Assembly: GCA_002435985.1 (NCBI GenBank)
Contig: DIXD01000073.1
Coordinates: 1-16,902, forward strand
From: Spirochaetaceae bacterium UBA6089
GTDB taxonomy: Bacteria; Spirochaetota; Spirochaetia; Treponematales; Rectinemataceae
Reading direction: 5' to 3'
Length of the DNA stretch: 16,902 nucleotides
The position numbers and the translations under genes are program-made. The notes under the pieces were generated by a model. That model had not been told where the DNA came from. It saw only the letters and a list, made by a program, of their open reading frames with translations, and ran no database searches. Shown here piece by piece: positions 1 through 6,200 of this stretch (positions within the stretch are counted from its first letter, which is position 1; every line of letters begins with the position of its first letter).

Positions 1-930
1 GATCAGTTTGGATTCGCAGGCGTCGAAGGGATGGGCGGCGCTTCTCAACAGGATTATTCCACTGTGTTTCGGGATTTCGAGGACCTCTTCAGTGGATTCG
101 GAGATTTTTCCTCGATTTTTGGTTCGTTTTTTGGCGAGGGCACGCGTCAGCGAGGTGGAGCTCGTGTCAATCGTGGTGCGAATTTGCGGTACGACATTGA
201 GCTACCTTTTGAAAAGGCGATTTTTGGTACCACGATCGAAATTGCATATACAAGGGACGATGTCTGTAAGACCTGTGGTGGGACAGGATCGCGCGACGGT
301 CAGGGGCGCAAGGTGTGTTCGATGTGCAAAGGCACGGGCCAGGTCCGCAGAAGCTCAGGCTTTTTTGCGATTTCCCAGCCCTGTCCGGTTTGTCACGGCG
401 AGGGCACCGTAATCGAGAACCCATGCCCGGATTGCGGCGGCTTGGGCCTTGCCAAAAGAAAACAGAAGATCCGGGTGACTATTCCCCCTGGTGTCGAAGA
501 TGGCAAGGACGTCACCGTGTCTGGCCAAGGCAACGTGGGACCAAATGGGGGTCCTCCGGGCGATCTGCATGTCTTTATTCATGTTCGACCGCATGAGATA
601 TTCGAGCGTCAGGGTAATGATCTGTACTGTGCTGTCTATGTAGATTTTGTTACTGCTGCGCTCGGCGGCGAGATAGTCATCAGCACCTTGGAAGGACGTA
701 AACTTTCGGTTCAAATACCGGCCGGTACCCAGAGCGGCAAGCTTCTGAGAGTCCGGGAAGAAGGAGTGCCTGTCGCCGGCGGCAGACGAGGCGATCTCTA
801 TATCAAGGTTTTTGTCAAAGTGCCCACGCGACTTTCAAGGCGTGCCCGCGAACTGCTCGAAGAACTGAAGATCACGGAAGGCGAGACTTTGCAGCCTGAG
901 CTCATTCGGCTTAAGGATGTGCCGCGTTGA
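1..930 (+). CDS. dnaJ: Chaperone protein DnaJ (Hsp40), 5'-truncated by window edge
   Basis: This is a co-chaperone that delivers unfolded proteins to DnaK and stimulates its ATPase in the cytoplasm. The reading frame is open from base 1, so the first ATG (base 31) is internal. The first visible residues, DQFGFAGVEGMGG, match the junction at the end of a J domain, so most of the J domain lies outside the window. Next comes a Gly/Phe-rich stretch (about residues 17-50 of the visible part). The zinc-binding region follows, with all four CxxCxGxG repeats intact: CKTCGGTG (89-96), CSMCKGTG (106-113), CPVCHGEG (128-135) and CPDCGGLG (142-149). The C-terminal beta-sandwich substrate-binding domains complete the protein (309 residues visible). 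All four zinc motifs make this type I DnaJ rather than CbpA. A hairpin terminator lies 40 bp after the stop. Confidence 0.96.
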   Translation, partial: DQFGFAGVEGMGGASQQDYSTVFRDFEDLFSGFGDFSSIFGSFFGEGTRQRGGARVNRGANLRYDIELPFEKAIFGTTIEIAYTRDDVCKTCGGTGSRDGQGRKVCSMCKGTGQVRRSSGFFAISQPCPVCHGEGTVIENPCPDCGGLGLAKRKQKIRVTIPPGVEDGKDVTVSGQGNVGPNGGPPGDLHVFIHVRPHEIFERQGNDLYCAVYVDFVTAALGGEIVISTLEGRKLSVQIPAGTQSGKLLRVREEGVPVAGGRRGDLYIKVFVKVPTRLSRRARELLEELKITEGETLQPELIRLKDVPR

Positions 931-969
931 TGGATATTCCTCTATCTCTCACCCCTTCTGTATGCAGAC

Positions 970-1000
970 AAAAAGCTGCCGAAGGTTTCGGCAGCTTTTT
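970..1000. terminator. Bidirectional intrinsic terminator between dnaJ and copZ
   Basis: A perfect 13-bp inverted repeat, AAAAGCTGCCGAA (971-983) and TTCGGCAGCTTTT (987-999), surrounds a 3-base loop. It has a T run on the + side and a matching T run on the - strand. It sits between two convergent genes: 40 bp after the dnaJ stop and touching the copZ stop. It should therefore end transcripts from both directions. Confidence 0.92.
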
Positions 1001-1001
1001 G

Positions 1002-1211
1002 TTACGGAATAATCTGTACCACACGGTAGCCGGCATCAGCGACTGCAGCACGGAGTGCCTGGTCGTCCAGCGCGTCGCCCTCGACGAGTGCTTGGCGTTC
1101 GAGCAGGTCGACTTTGGCGGATTTGACGCCCGGTATGCTTTCGAGCGCCGACTGGACGTGCATGACACAGTGTCCACAGCTCATGCCTTCTATTTTCAGT
1201 AATTTTCTCAT
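1002..1211 (-). CDS. copZ: Copper chaperone CopZ (heavy-metal-associated domain protein)
   Basis: This 69-residue protein consists of a single HMA domain. Small proteins of this kind bind Cu(I) through two cysteines and hand it to the CopA ATPase. The metal motif is GMSCGHC, with C12 and C15, and is followed by the family pattern of a helix (HVQSALESIPGV), the strand-turn KSAKVDLLERQALVEG, and a C-terminal GYRV. The frame is open far upstream, but the ATG at 1211 starts the domain exactly. It is preceded by AAGGAG on the - strand about 9 bases away, so the longer reading is rejected. The gene lies downstream of copA in the same direction with a 149-bp gap that holds a good promoter, so it can be transcribed alone as well as with copA. 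Specificity for copper rather than another soft metal is inferred from the CopA neighbour. Confidence 0.93.
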   Translation of the reverse strand: MRKLLKIEGMSCGHCVMHVQSALESIPGVKSAKVDLLERQALVEGDALDDQALRAAVADAGYRVVQIIP

Positions 1212-1271
1212 ACTCCATTCTCCTTTATACACAAAACATATTGGATCGTTCTCACGTATGCGCCCACTTAT

Positions 1272-1301
1272 ATTATAAGAATTTTTCGGCCAGGCGTACA
1301 A
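1272..1301 (-). promoter_or_regulatory. Predicted sigma-70-type promoter for copZ
   Basis: On the - strand there is a perfect TATAAT -10 box (1272-1277), an 18-base spacer, and a weak TTGTAC -35 box (1296-1301). Transcription would start near 1265, giving a leader of about 53 bases before the copZ ATG. The -10 box lies inside a 13-bp palindrome, CTTATATTATAAG (1267-1279). This promoter would let the chaperone be made separately from copA. Confidence 0.6.
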
Positions 1302-1321
1302 TTGGCTTGTACTTCCTGTAC
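1296..1321. promoter_or_regulatory. Candidate operator overlapping the copZ -35 box
   Basis: A perfect inverted repeat GTACAA-5 bases-TTGTAC (1296-1312) covers the -35 hexamer of the copZ promoter. A further TGTAC half-site follows at 1317-1321. A palindrome on the -35 box is a typical repressor site, and copper-responsive repressors are common for copZ. The TACA/TGTA halves recall CopY-type boxes, but the spacing is longer than the TACAnnTGTA form, so no regulator family is assigned. No regulator gene is in the window. Confidence 0.45.
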
Positions 1322-1360
1322 TCCCTAGAGGGGCTGCTTTTTCGCGCCTTTTCCCATGTT

Positions 1361-3607
1361 TTAGGTACAGCTTTTCTCTGGCTTGCGGTAGCCTTTCAAC
1401 CTCAGCGCATTGGTCACGACAGAGACCGAGCTTAAGGACATCGCTGCGGCCGCAAACATGGGTGAAAGCAGGGGGCCGCCGAAGATGTACAGAATTCCTG
1501 CCGCGATGGGAATGCCGAGCACATTGTACCCGAAAGCCCAGAAAAGATTCTGCCGTATGTTCTTGATCACCTGGCGCGACAGGTCGATAGCCGTCGTGAC
1601 GTCGCAAATGTTGTTGTGCATGAGCACAATGTCGGCGCTCTCCATGGCGATGTCGGTGCCTGCCGCCACGGCGATTCCGACATCTGCCTGGGCGAGGGCG
1701 GGCGCATCATTGATACCATCTCCCACCATGGCGATTTTTCGTCCCGAAGCCTGGATGCGTTTGACGATGGATGCTTTCTCGGAGGGCAAAACCTCCGCAT
1801 ACACTTCAGTAATGCCCACCTGGGTGGCGATTGCCTCTGCCGTGGTCCGGCTGTCTCCCGTTACCATCGCAACATCGATGCCGAACTTTTTGAGAGTGGC
1901 GACGAGGGCTCGCGATTCGGGCCTTGGCTGATCCGCGACGGCGATGAGCCCGATCGGTACCCCGTTTTGGAACACGAACATCGGTGTCTTGCCCTCTCCT
2001 GCAAGGCGCGCGGCCTCGTTGGCGAGATCGGGGGCCTGCTGTGGCACCGAGACGTCGAGCGATTCGGCCATGGCGGTGTTCCCCACCGCAATTGCTCCAG
2101 AATCTGCGACAATTCCCTTGCCCGCGACGGTTTCGACATGTTCGGGCCTCGCAAGATCGAGGCCTTTTTCGCGTGCGCCTGAGACAATTGCATCGGCGAG
2201 GGGGTGACCACTGGCCATCTCGGCGGATGCGGCGAGACTGAGCACTGTTGCTGAAGAAAACCCTGGTGCCGCTACGACATCGGTGAGCACAGGTTTGCCC
2301 ACCGTGATGGTGCCCGTCTTGTCGAGCAGGACGGTGTTGACTTTATGCACGGTCTCGAGCGCTTCACCCGACTTGATGAGCACACCGAGTTCTGCTGCTT
2401 TGCCCGTGCCTACCATAACGGCGGTGGGCGTGGCGAGTCCCAGGGCGCAGGGGCATGCGATGGTGAGCACCGACACAAACACCGTCAGCGCAAACGTGAT
2501 GCTGTGCCCCGCGATGATCCATCCAAAGGCGGCGACCAAGGCTACAGCCATGACCGTCGGCACGAAGATCGCGGAGACCTGATCGGCGAGGCGTGCAATC
2601 GGAGCCTTGCTGCTCTGCGCTTCCTCGACCATGTGGATGATTTTGGCGAGCGTCGTCTCTTCGCCTACTTTCTCGGCAACCATCACCAGCGAGCCGTTGA
2701 GGTTCATTGTACCGCTGAACACCTGAGCGCCGTCCGTTTTTTCCACCGGCATGCTCTCTCCTGTGAGCATGGATTCGTCGACATTGGAAATGCCGCTCCG
2801 AATCCGCCCGTCGACGGGGACGCGCTCGCCGGGGCGCACGAGAAGTAGGTCGTTCGGTTTGACCGCATCGATTGGAATTTTTCGCTCGATCTCGCCATCG
2901 AGGATCGTCGCAGTGGTGGGACGCAGCTTCATGAGCTTGCGGACGGCCTCCGAGGTGCGGCGCTTCGACCGCGATTCGAGATTCTTGCCCAGCATGATGA
3001 GGGTGATGATGGTTGCCGCAGTCTCGAAGTAAAGCTGCGTGCCTGCAGTGTGGTCGCCGCCCAGAATGCGCGAAATCGAATAGAGGCTGTAGAGAATCGC
3101 CGAACTTGTGCCGATTGCGATGAGGCTGTCCATGTTGGGCGAGAAATTGAAAAGCGACTTGAACCCGTGGGTGTAGAAAGCCTTACCGGCAATGAGCACT
3201 GGAATGAGCAGTGCGAGCTGTACCAGTGCAAAGGCCAACGGATGCATGTGGTGATCGATGAAGCTTGGCAAAGGAAGTCCAAGCATTGAACCCATTGAAA
3301 TGTAAAGAATTATGGCGGTAAATACTGCAGAAACAGTAAAGCGCTTCCAGCCGTAGGTTTCGTAGGTCGGAAGCGGTGCCTGTGCCGGTTTTTCAAGCAG
3401 CAGGGCTTCATAGCCGGCCTTTTTGACGGCGGTCTCGATCTTGAAAACATCGGCTTCCAAGGGGTCGAAATCGACATCCATCCTCTCCGTGGCAAGGTTG
3501 ACCGACACCTTAGCGACGCCTTTTACCTTGCTGACGGCATGCTCGTTCGCCACGGCGCACGCGGCGCAGCTCATTCCCTTGAGTGCAAAAGTCTTGTGGA
3601 CTGTCAT
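1361..3607 (-). CDS. copA: Copper-exporting P1B-type ATPase CopA
   Basis: This membrane pump uses ATP to move Cu(I) out of the cytoplasm. The 748-residue protein starts with one HMA domain (GMSCAAC, C14 and C17), then about eight membrane helices (near 88-106, 122-143, 158-180, 190-207, 345-367, 372-395, 687-708, 711-733). The actuator motif TGES is at 282-285. The ion-path CPC is at 385-387 in helix 6. The phosphorylated aspartate is D429 in DKTGT, the nucleotide-binding HP is at 468-469, and the hinge GDGIND is at 629-634. The Cu(I) specificity residues YN (694-695) and MxxSS in helix 8 (M723, S726-S727) are present, supporting Cu(I) over Zn/Cd. The length is close to a single-HMA CopA. The ATG at 3607 has GGAG about 8 bases upstream. 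copZ follows in the same direction. All catalytic motifs are intact. Confidence 0.97.
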   Translation of the reverse strand: MTVHKTFALKGMSCAACAVANEHAVSKVKGVAKVSVNLATERMDVDFDPLEADVFKIETAVKKAGYEALLLEKPAQAPLPTYETYGWKRFTVSAVFTAIILYISMGSMLGLPLPSFIDHHMHPLAFALVQLALLIPVLIAGKAFYTHGFKSLFNFSPNMDSLIAIGTSSAILYSLYSISRILGGDHTAGTQLYFETAATIITLIMLGKNLESRSKRRTSEAVRKLMKLRPTTATILDGEIERKIPIDAVKPNDLLLVRPGERVPVDGRIRSGISNVDESMLTGESMPVEKTDGAQVFSGTMNLNGSLVMVAEKVGEETTLAKIIHMVEEAQSSKAPIARLADQVSAIFVPTVMAVALVAAFGWIIAGHSITFALTVFVSVLTIACPCALGLATPTAVMVGTGKAAELGVLIKSGEALETVHKVNTVLLDKTGTITVGKPVLTDVVAAPGFSSATVLSLAASAEMASGHPLADAIVSGAREKGLDLARPEHVETVAGKGIVADSGAIAVGNTAMAESLDVSVPQQAPDLANEAARLAGEGKTPMFVFQNGVPIGLIAVADQPRPESRALVATLKKFGIDVAMVTGDSRTTAEAIATQVGITEVYAEVLPSEKASIVKRIQASGRKIAMVGDGINDAPALAQADVGIAVAAGTDIAMESADIVLMHNNICDVTTAIDLSRQVIKNIRQNLFWAFGYNVLGIPIAAGILYIFGGPLLSPMFAAAAMSLSSVSVVTNALRLKGYRKPEKSCT

Positions 3608-3628
3608 TCAAAAACTCCAATGAAGTTA

Positions 3629-3658
3629 GCTATAATTAATATATATAAATTTTGTCAG
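3629..3658 (-). promoter_or_regulatory. Possible copA promoter
   Basis: On the - strand, CTGACA (3653-3658, 5 of 6 matches to the -35 consensus) is followed by 18 bases of A/T and TATAGC (3629-3634, 4 of 6 to the -10). This gives a short leader of about 15 bases holding the GGAG ribosome site. The surrounding sequence is very AT-rich, so the exact -10 is uncertain. Confidence 0.4.
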
Positions 3659-3681
3659 GTATTCCATCGTTGCAGGGCATA

Positions 3682-3704
3682 TTTTTGACTAAAATAGTCA
3701 AAAA
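3682..3704. promoter_or_regulatory. Perfect palindrome in the copA/acyP divergent spacer, candidate operator
   Basis: TTTTTGACTA (3682-3691) and TAGTCAAAAA (3695-3704) form a perfect 10-bp inverted repeat with a 3-base AAA centre. It lies midway between the divergent copA and acylphosphatase starts, upstream of both candidate promoters. A hairpin with a T run is possible on either strand, but no gene ends here, so a protein-binding site is more likely than a terminator. The core TTGACTA/TAGTCAA resembles sites of small dimeric regulators in general. The regulator is unknown. Confidence 0.5.
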
Positions 3705-3712
3705 ATACATAT

Positions 3713-3740
3713 CTGTCGCTGTAAGAGATAGTTGTATAGT
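3713..3740 (+). promoter_or_regulatory. Possible promoter for the acylphosphatase/oxidoreductase pair
   Basis: TATAGT (3735-3740) matches 5 of 6 positions of the -10 consensus. The best upstream hexamer is CTGTCG (3713-3718, 16-base spacer), a poor -35 match. A start near 3747 would leave a leader of about 39 bases. The palindrome at 3682-3704 lies just upstream. Confidence 0.3.
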
Positions 3741-3785
3741 TTTACTGCTTTTATTGTTGTAGTATTATGGTATGCGGAGCTCTCT

Positions 3786-4058
3786 ATGAAAGCCTTCCAT
3801 GCAGTCGTAAAAGGAGATGTCCAAGGTGTCGGTTTTCGCATGTCTGCAGTGATGAGGGCAGAACGCTTTGGTCTTACTGGCTGGGTGCGCAATACACCAG
3901 AAGGAGATCTCGAAGTGTGGGCTGAGGGAGAAGCCGAGGCGCTGGAACAGTTTTACGATTGGCTCAAGATCGGCCCATCTGCTGCCCGCGTCGACGAAGT
4001 GCGCAAGACCGACGAACAGCCCAGAGGTTTCTACAAAAGATTCTCTGTGGCTTTCTAA
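3786..4058 (+). CDS. acyP: Acylphosphatase
   Basis: This small cytoplasmic enzyme hydrolyses acyl phosphates such as acetyl phosphate or 1,3-bisphosphoglycerate to the acid and phosphate (EC 3.6.1.7). The 90-residue protein carries the family signature GDVQGVGFR (10-18), with catalytic R18 in the phosphate loop and catalytic N36 in GWVRNTPEG (32-40). The C-terminal FYKRFSVAF matches the family's final strand. A TTG 54 bases upstream also opens the frame, but the ATG at 3786 has GGAG six bases before it and starts directly at the conserved fold, so it is chosen. The oxidoreductase gene begins 21 bp after the stop, so the two are probably co-transcribed. The physiological substrate cannot be told from sequence. 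Confidence 0.95.
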   Translation: MKAFHAVVKGDVQGVGFRMSAVMRAERFGLTGWVRNTPEGDLEVWAEGEAEALEQFYDWLKIGPSAARVDEVRKTDEQPRGFYKRFSVAF

Positions 4059-4079
4059 ATGTGATAGATGGGGGTCTAT

Positions 4080-5081
4080 ATGGCAACAACCATGAAGGCG
4101 ATGGTGATCCGACGCACCGGTGGACCGGAGGTTTTCGAAAAGGCCGAGCTGCCGATTCCACACCCTGGAGCGAATCAGGTCCTGGTGAGAGTAAAGGCGA
4201 CATCCGTCAATCCTATCGATTGCAAAGTGCGCTCGGGCGCAGTGGCGATTCTCCCACCCCTGCCTGCTGTCCTGCATGGGGATATCTCGGGGACGGTGGT
4301 GGAGGTTGGCCGGGATGTAAGTCATTTCCGCGAAGGCAATGAAGTGTTCGGCTTTGTCGGGTGGACGGGCGGCGAGGGGGGAGCGCTTGCGGAATATGCA
4401 GTATGCGATGCCCGACTGCTCGCCTATGCCCCAAGGTCGCTCCCGTTGGAGGAGGCTGCGGCGCTCCCCGTGGTTGCATTGACGGCGTATCAAGGGTTGC
4501 AGCGCAAAATCAAGCTCAGAAATGGTATGTTGGTGCTCGTGCAAGGAGCTGCAGGAGGCGTCGGCCACATTGTTGTCCAGATGGCAAAAGTATTTGGCGC
4601 ACAGGTGGCGGCTACGGCCTCAAGCGACGAGAAGATTGCGGTTGCGGCTTCCATGGGCGCTGACTGGACAATCCGTTACGATCAGGAAGAGGTGAAACAT
4701 TACGTCGAGCGGATCACTGGCGGAAAGGGCTTCGACGTCGTATTCGATACGGCGGGTGGCGCAAATCTGCCAAAATCCTTCGAAGCGGCGCGTCCGGGCG
4801 GCGACATTGTCACGATTGCGGCGCGGGCGACGGTGGATTTGAGCCTCATGCACTCGAAAGGCCTAAACCTCTATGTGGTGTTCAGCCTGTTGCCGATTCT
4901 GACCGGCGAAGGCCGAAATCTGGTGGGGCAAGACCTTGCCACCATCGCGCGCCTTGTCGACGACGGGCTCGTGCGTCCAATCATCTATCCCACAGGGTTT
5001 ACGCTCGACTCCATCACCGAGGCGCACCGTTTCTTCGAAACACAGAGCCATTACGGAAAGATTCTCGTGCGCGTGGGATGA
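4080..5081 (+). CDS. Zinc-free MDR-family NAD(P)H:quinone oxidoreductase-like protein
   Basis: This is a medium-chain dehydrogenase/reductase of about 333 residues. The N-terminal GroES-like catalytic fold (about 5-125) contains the typical stretches SVNPIDCKVRSG and GDISGTVVEVG. The Rossmann fold carries the cofactor motif GAAGGVG (156-162) followed by HIVVQMAK, and later FDVVFDTAGG. The zinc ligands of true alcohol dehydrogenases are absent, which places it with quinone oxidoreductases and related enone reductases that use NADPH. The substrate is unknown. Three in-frame ATGs occur (4068, 4080, 4092). The one at 4080 is preferred because GGGGG lies five bases before it. It follows acyP by 21 bp, and its 3' end converges on the polyprenyl synthase gene. 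Confidence 0.88.
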   Translation: MATTMKAMVIRRTGGPEVFEKAELPIPHPGANQVLVRVKATSVNPIDCKVRSGAVAILPPLPAVLHGDISGTVVEVGRDVSHFREGNEVFGFVGWTGGEGGALAEYAVCDARLLAYAPRSLPLEEAAALPVVALTAYQGLQRKIKLRNGMLVLVQGAAGGVGHIVVQMAKVFGAQVAATASSDEKIAVAASMGADWTIRYDQEEVKHYVERITGGKGFDVVFDTAGGANLPKSFEAARPGGDIVTIAARATVDLSLMHSKGLNLYVVFSLLPILTGEGRNLVGQDLATIARLVDDGLVRPIIYPTGFTLDSITEAHRFFETQSHYGKILVRVG

Positions 5082-5089
5082 CTCGAAGG

Positions 5090-5120
5090 GCGATCGATAG
5101 CTATCAACAGCGATCAATAG
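5090..5120. repeat. Short imperfect direct repeat in the convergent gap
   Basis: GCGATCGATAG (5090-5100) and GCGATCAATAG (5110-5120) match at 10 of 11 positions with a 20-base period. A 10-bp palindrome, GATAGCTATC (5096-5105), lies between them. The second copy overlaps the 3' end of the polyprenyl synthase gene. No G/C stem with a T run is visible here, so neither convergent gene has an obvious intrinsic terminator. The repeat may be chance. Confidence 0.3.
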
Positions 5121-6106
5121 GTGCGAACCAACAGCGAATTGACGATGAGTTCGAGGTCGTGGCGCGGTTTGCCTGTCGGTAGGCGTCTGATCTCGTCATG
5201 GGCGAGACGCGTGTAATGTGCGGCATCCTCCCGCGCTCGTTCGATGGCATTCGTCTGGAGCACAAGGCGTACGATGCTCTCGACGAGGTTCGGCTGCGTG
5301 CGGATACCGGAGAGTAGGGGCCGGATTTCCTCTCCCCTTTCTTGAAGTGCATAGATGAGCGGCAGCGTGCAGAGTCCCTCTCGGATATCATTGCCGACAG
5401 GCTTCTTGAGTTCTTCGATGTTGGACTCGTAGTCGAGAATATCGTCGATAATTTGGAAGGCCATGCCGAGGTTGTAGCCTGTCCGCCTGAGGGCTTGAGT
5501 GTTGGCGGTCGAACAGCCGGTTTCGGAAGCACCGACGTGCAGGGCCAGCGAGAAGAGAGCCGCCGTCTTCCCCGCGATAGTCTGAAGGTAGTGCCGCCTG
5601 CTCGATACAAAGCTGTACTTTGCAAGGTCCTGGTTTATTTCTGCCTTGCATATGGCGCTCACGAAGTCGGCGAGCAGCACGGCGTGGCGTGGAGTCACAT
5701 ATTGGGCCATGATGCTCTGTGTGCGCGACAGAAGCCAATCGCCGGCCAAGATCGCATTAGTTGTGCCGAGTCTCTGGTGGAGGGTCGGAATGCCGCGCCT
5801 GTGGCTTGCCCTGTCGAGAATGTCGTCGTGGATGAGCGTTGCAGTATGCAGAAGCTCGATCGCTGCCGCGATGTGGAGGAGCTTATCCTTCTGTTTTTTT
5901 GTCCATCGTTTTTGGTTTCGATAGAGGCCGAATTCGCCTCCGACGAAGACGAGGGCGGGGCGGAGCATCTTTCCGCCCGACTCGACCAGCATCCCGATAT
6001 CCTTCCCAAGAGGAAAGCTGCCGTTTTCGAGTATCGATAAGATGAGCGCCTCGACATCACGAAGAAAATCAGCGATATCGGGGTAGTTTTTCCAATAATC
6101 TGTCAT
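5114..6106 (-). CDS. Trans-polyprenyl diphosphate synthase (isoprenoid chain elongation)
   Basis: Enzymes of this family add isopentenyl diphosphate units to an allylic diphosphate, making the side chain of quinones or the precursors of other isoprenoids. The 330-residue, all-helical protein has GGKMLRP (44-50), the first aspartate-rich motif DDILD (94-98) and the second DDILD (221-225), so the Mg-diphosphate sites are intact. The residue five before the first motif is A89 rather than an aromatic, which by the known chain-length rule favours products longer than C15. A solanesyl/octaprenyl/heptaprenyl-type enzyme is likely, but the length is not settled. The ATG at 6106 has GGGAG four bases before it. 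It follows the NADH dehydrogenase gene in the same direction by 94 bp, which fits a role in quinone synthesis. A terminator-like hairpin lies immediately upstream of the start. Confidence 0.92.
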   Translation of the reverse strand: MTDYWKNYPDIADFLRDVEALILSILENGSFPLGKDIGMLVESGGKMLRPALVFVGGEFGLYRNQKRWTKKQKDKLLHIAAAIELLHTATLIHDDILDRASHRRGIPTLHQRLGTTNAILAGDWLLSRTQSIMAQYVTPRHAVLLADFVSAICKAEINQDLAKYSFVSSRRHYLQTIAGKTAALFSLALHVGASETGCSTANTQALRRTGYNLGMAFQIIDDILDYESNIEELKKPVGNDIREGLCTLPLIYALQERGEEIRPLLSGIRTQPNLVESIVRLVLQTNAIERAREDAAHYTRLAHDEIRRLPTGKPRHDLELIVNSLLVRTY

Positions 6107-6116
6107 GATGCTCCCG

Positions 6117-6160
6117 AAAAAAAGCAGCGGAGCGGCCGACGAAAGAGCCGTTTCCGCTGC
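6117..6160 (-). terminator. Intrinsic terminator or attenuator immediately upstream of the polyprenyl synthase
   Basis: On the - strand, GCAGCGGA pairs with TCCGCTGC (6153-6160 with 6124-6131) and an inner CGGC pairs with GCCG. This is followed by seven Ts (6117-6123). It is 40 bp past the NADH dehydrogenase stop and would end that transcript. The T run stops only ten bases before the synthase ATG, leaving room for the ribosome site but not for a promoter. The synthase must therefore be reached by read-through or from a start upstream of the hairpin. A perfect TTGACA occurs at 6189-6194 on the same strand, though without a good -10. Confidence 0.75.
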
Positions 6161-6200
6161 AACGAATTTCTTACTACTACTTCAACACTGTCAAAAACTT

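Noticed and set aside
1002..1607. 201-codon version of the copZ frame
   Set aside because: The extra N-terminus overlaps copA and looks random. The internal ATG with AAGGAG starts exactly at the HMA domain.
3682..3704. The copA/acyP palindrome as an intrinsic terminator
   Set aside because: No gene ends nearby on either strand, and the stem is AT-rich.
3732..3785. Upstream TTG start for the acylphosphatase
   Set aside because: It would add a hydrophobic extension not seen in the family, and the ATG at 3786 has a proper ribosome site.
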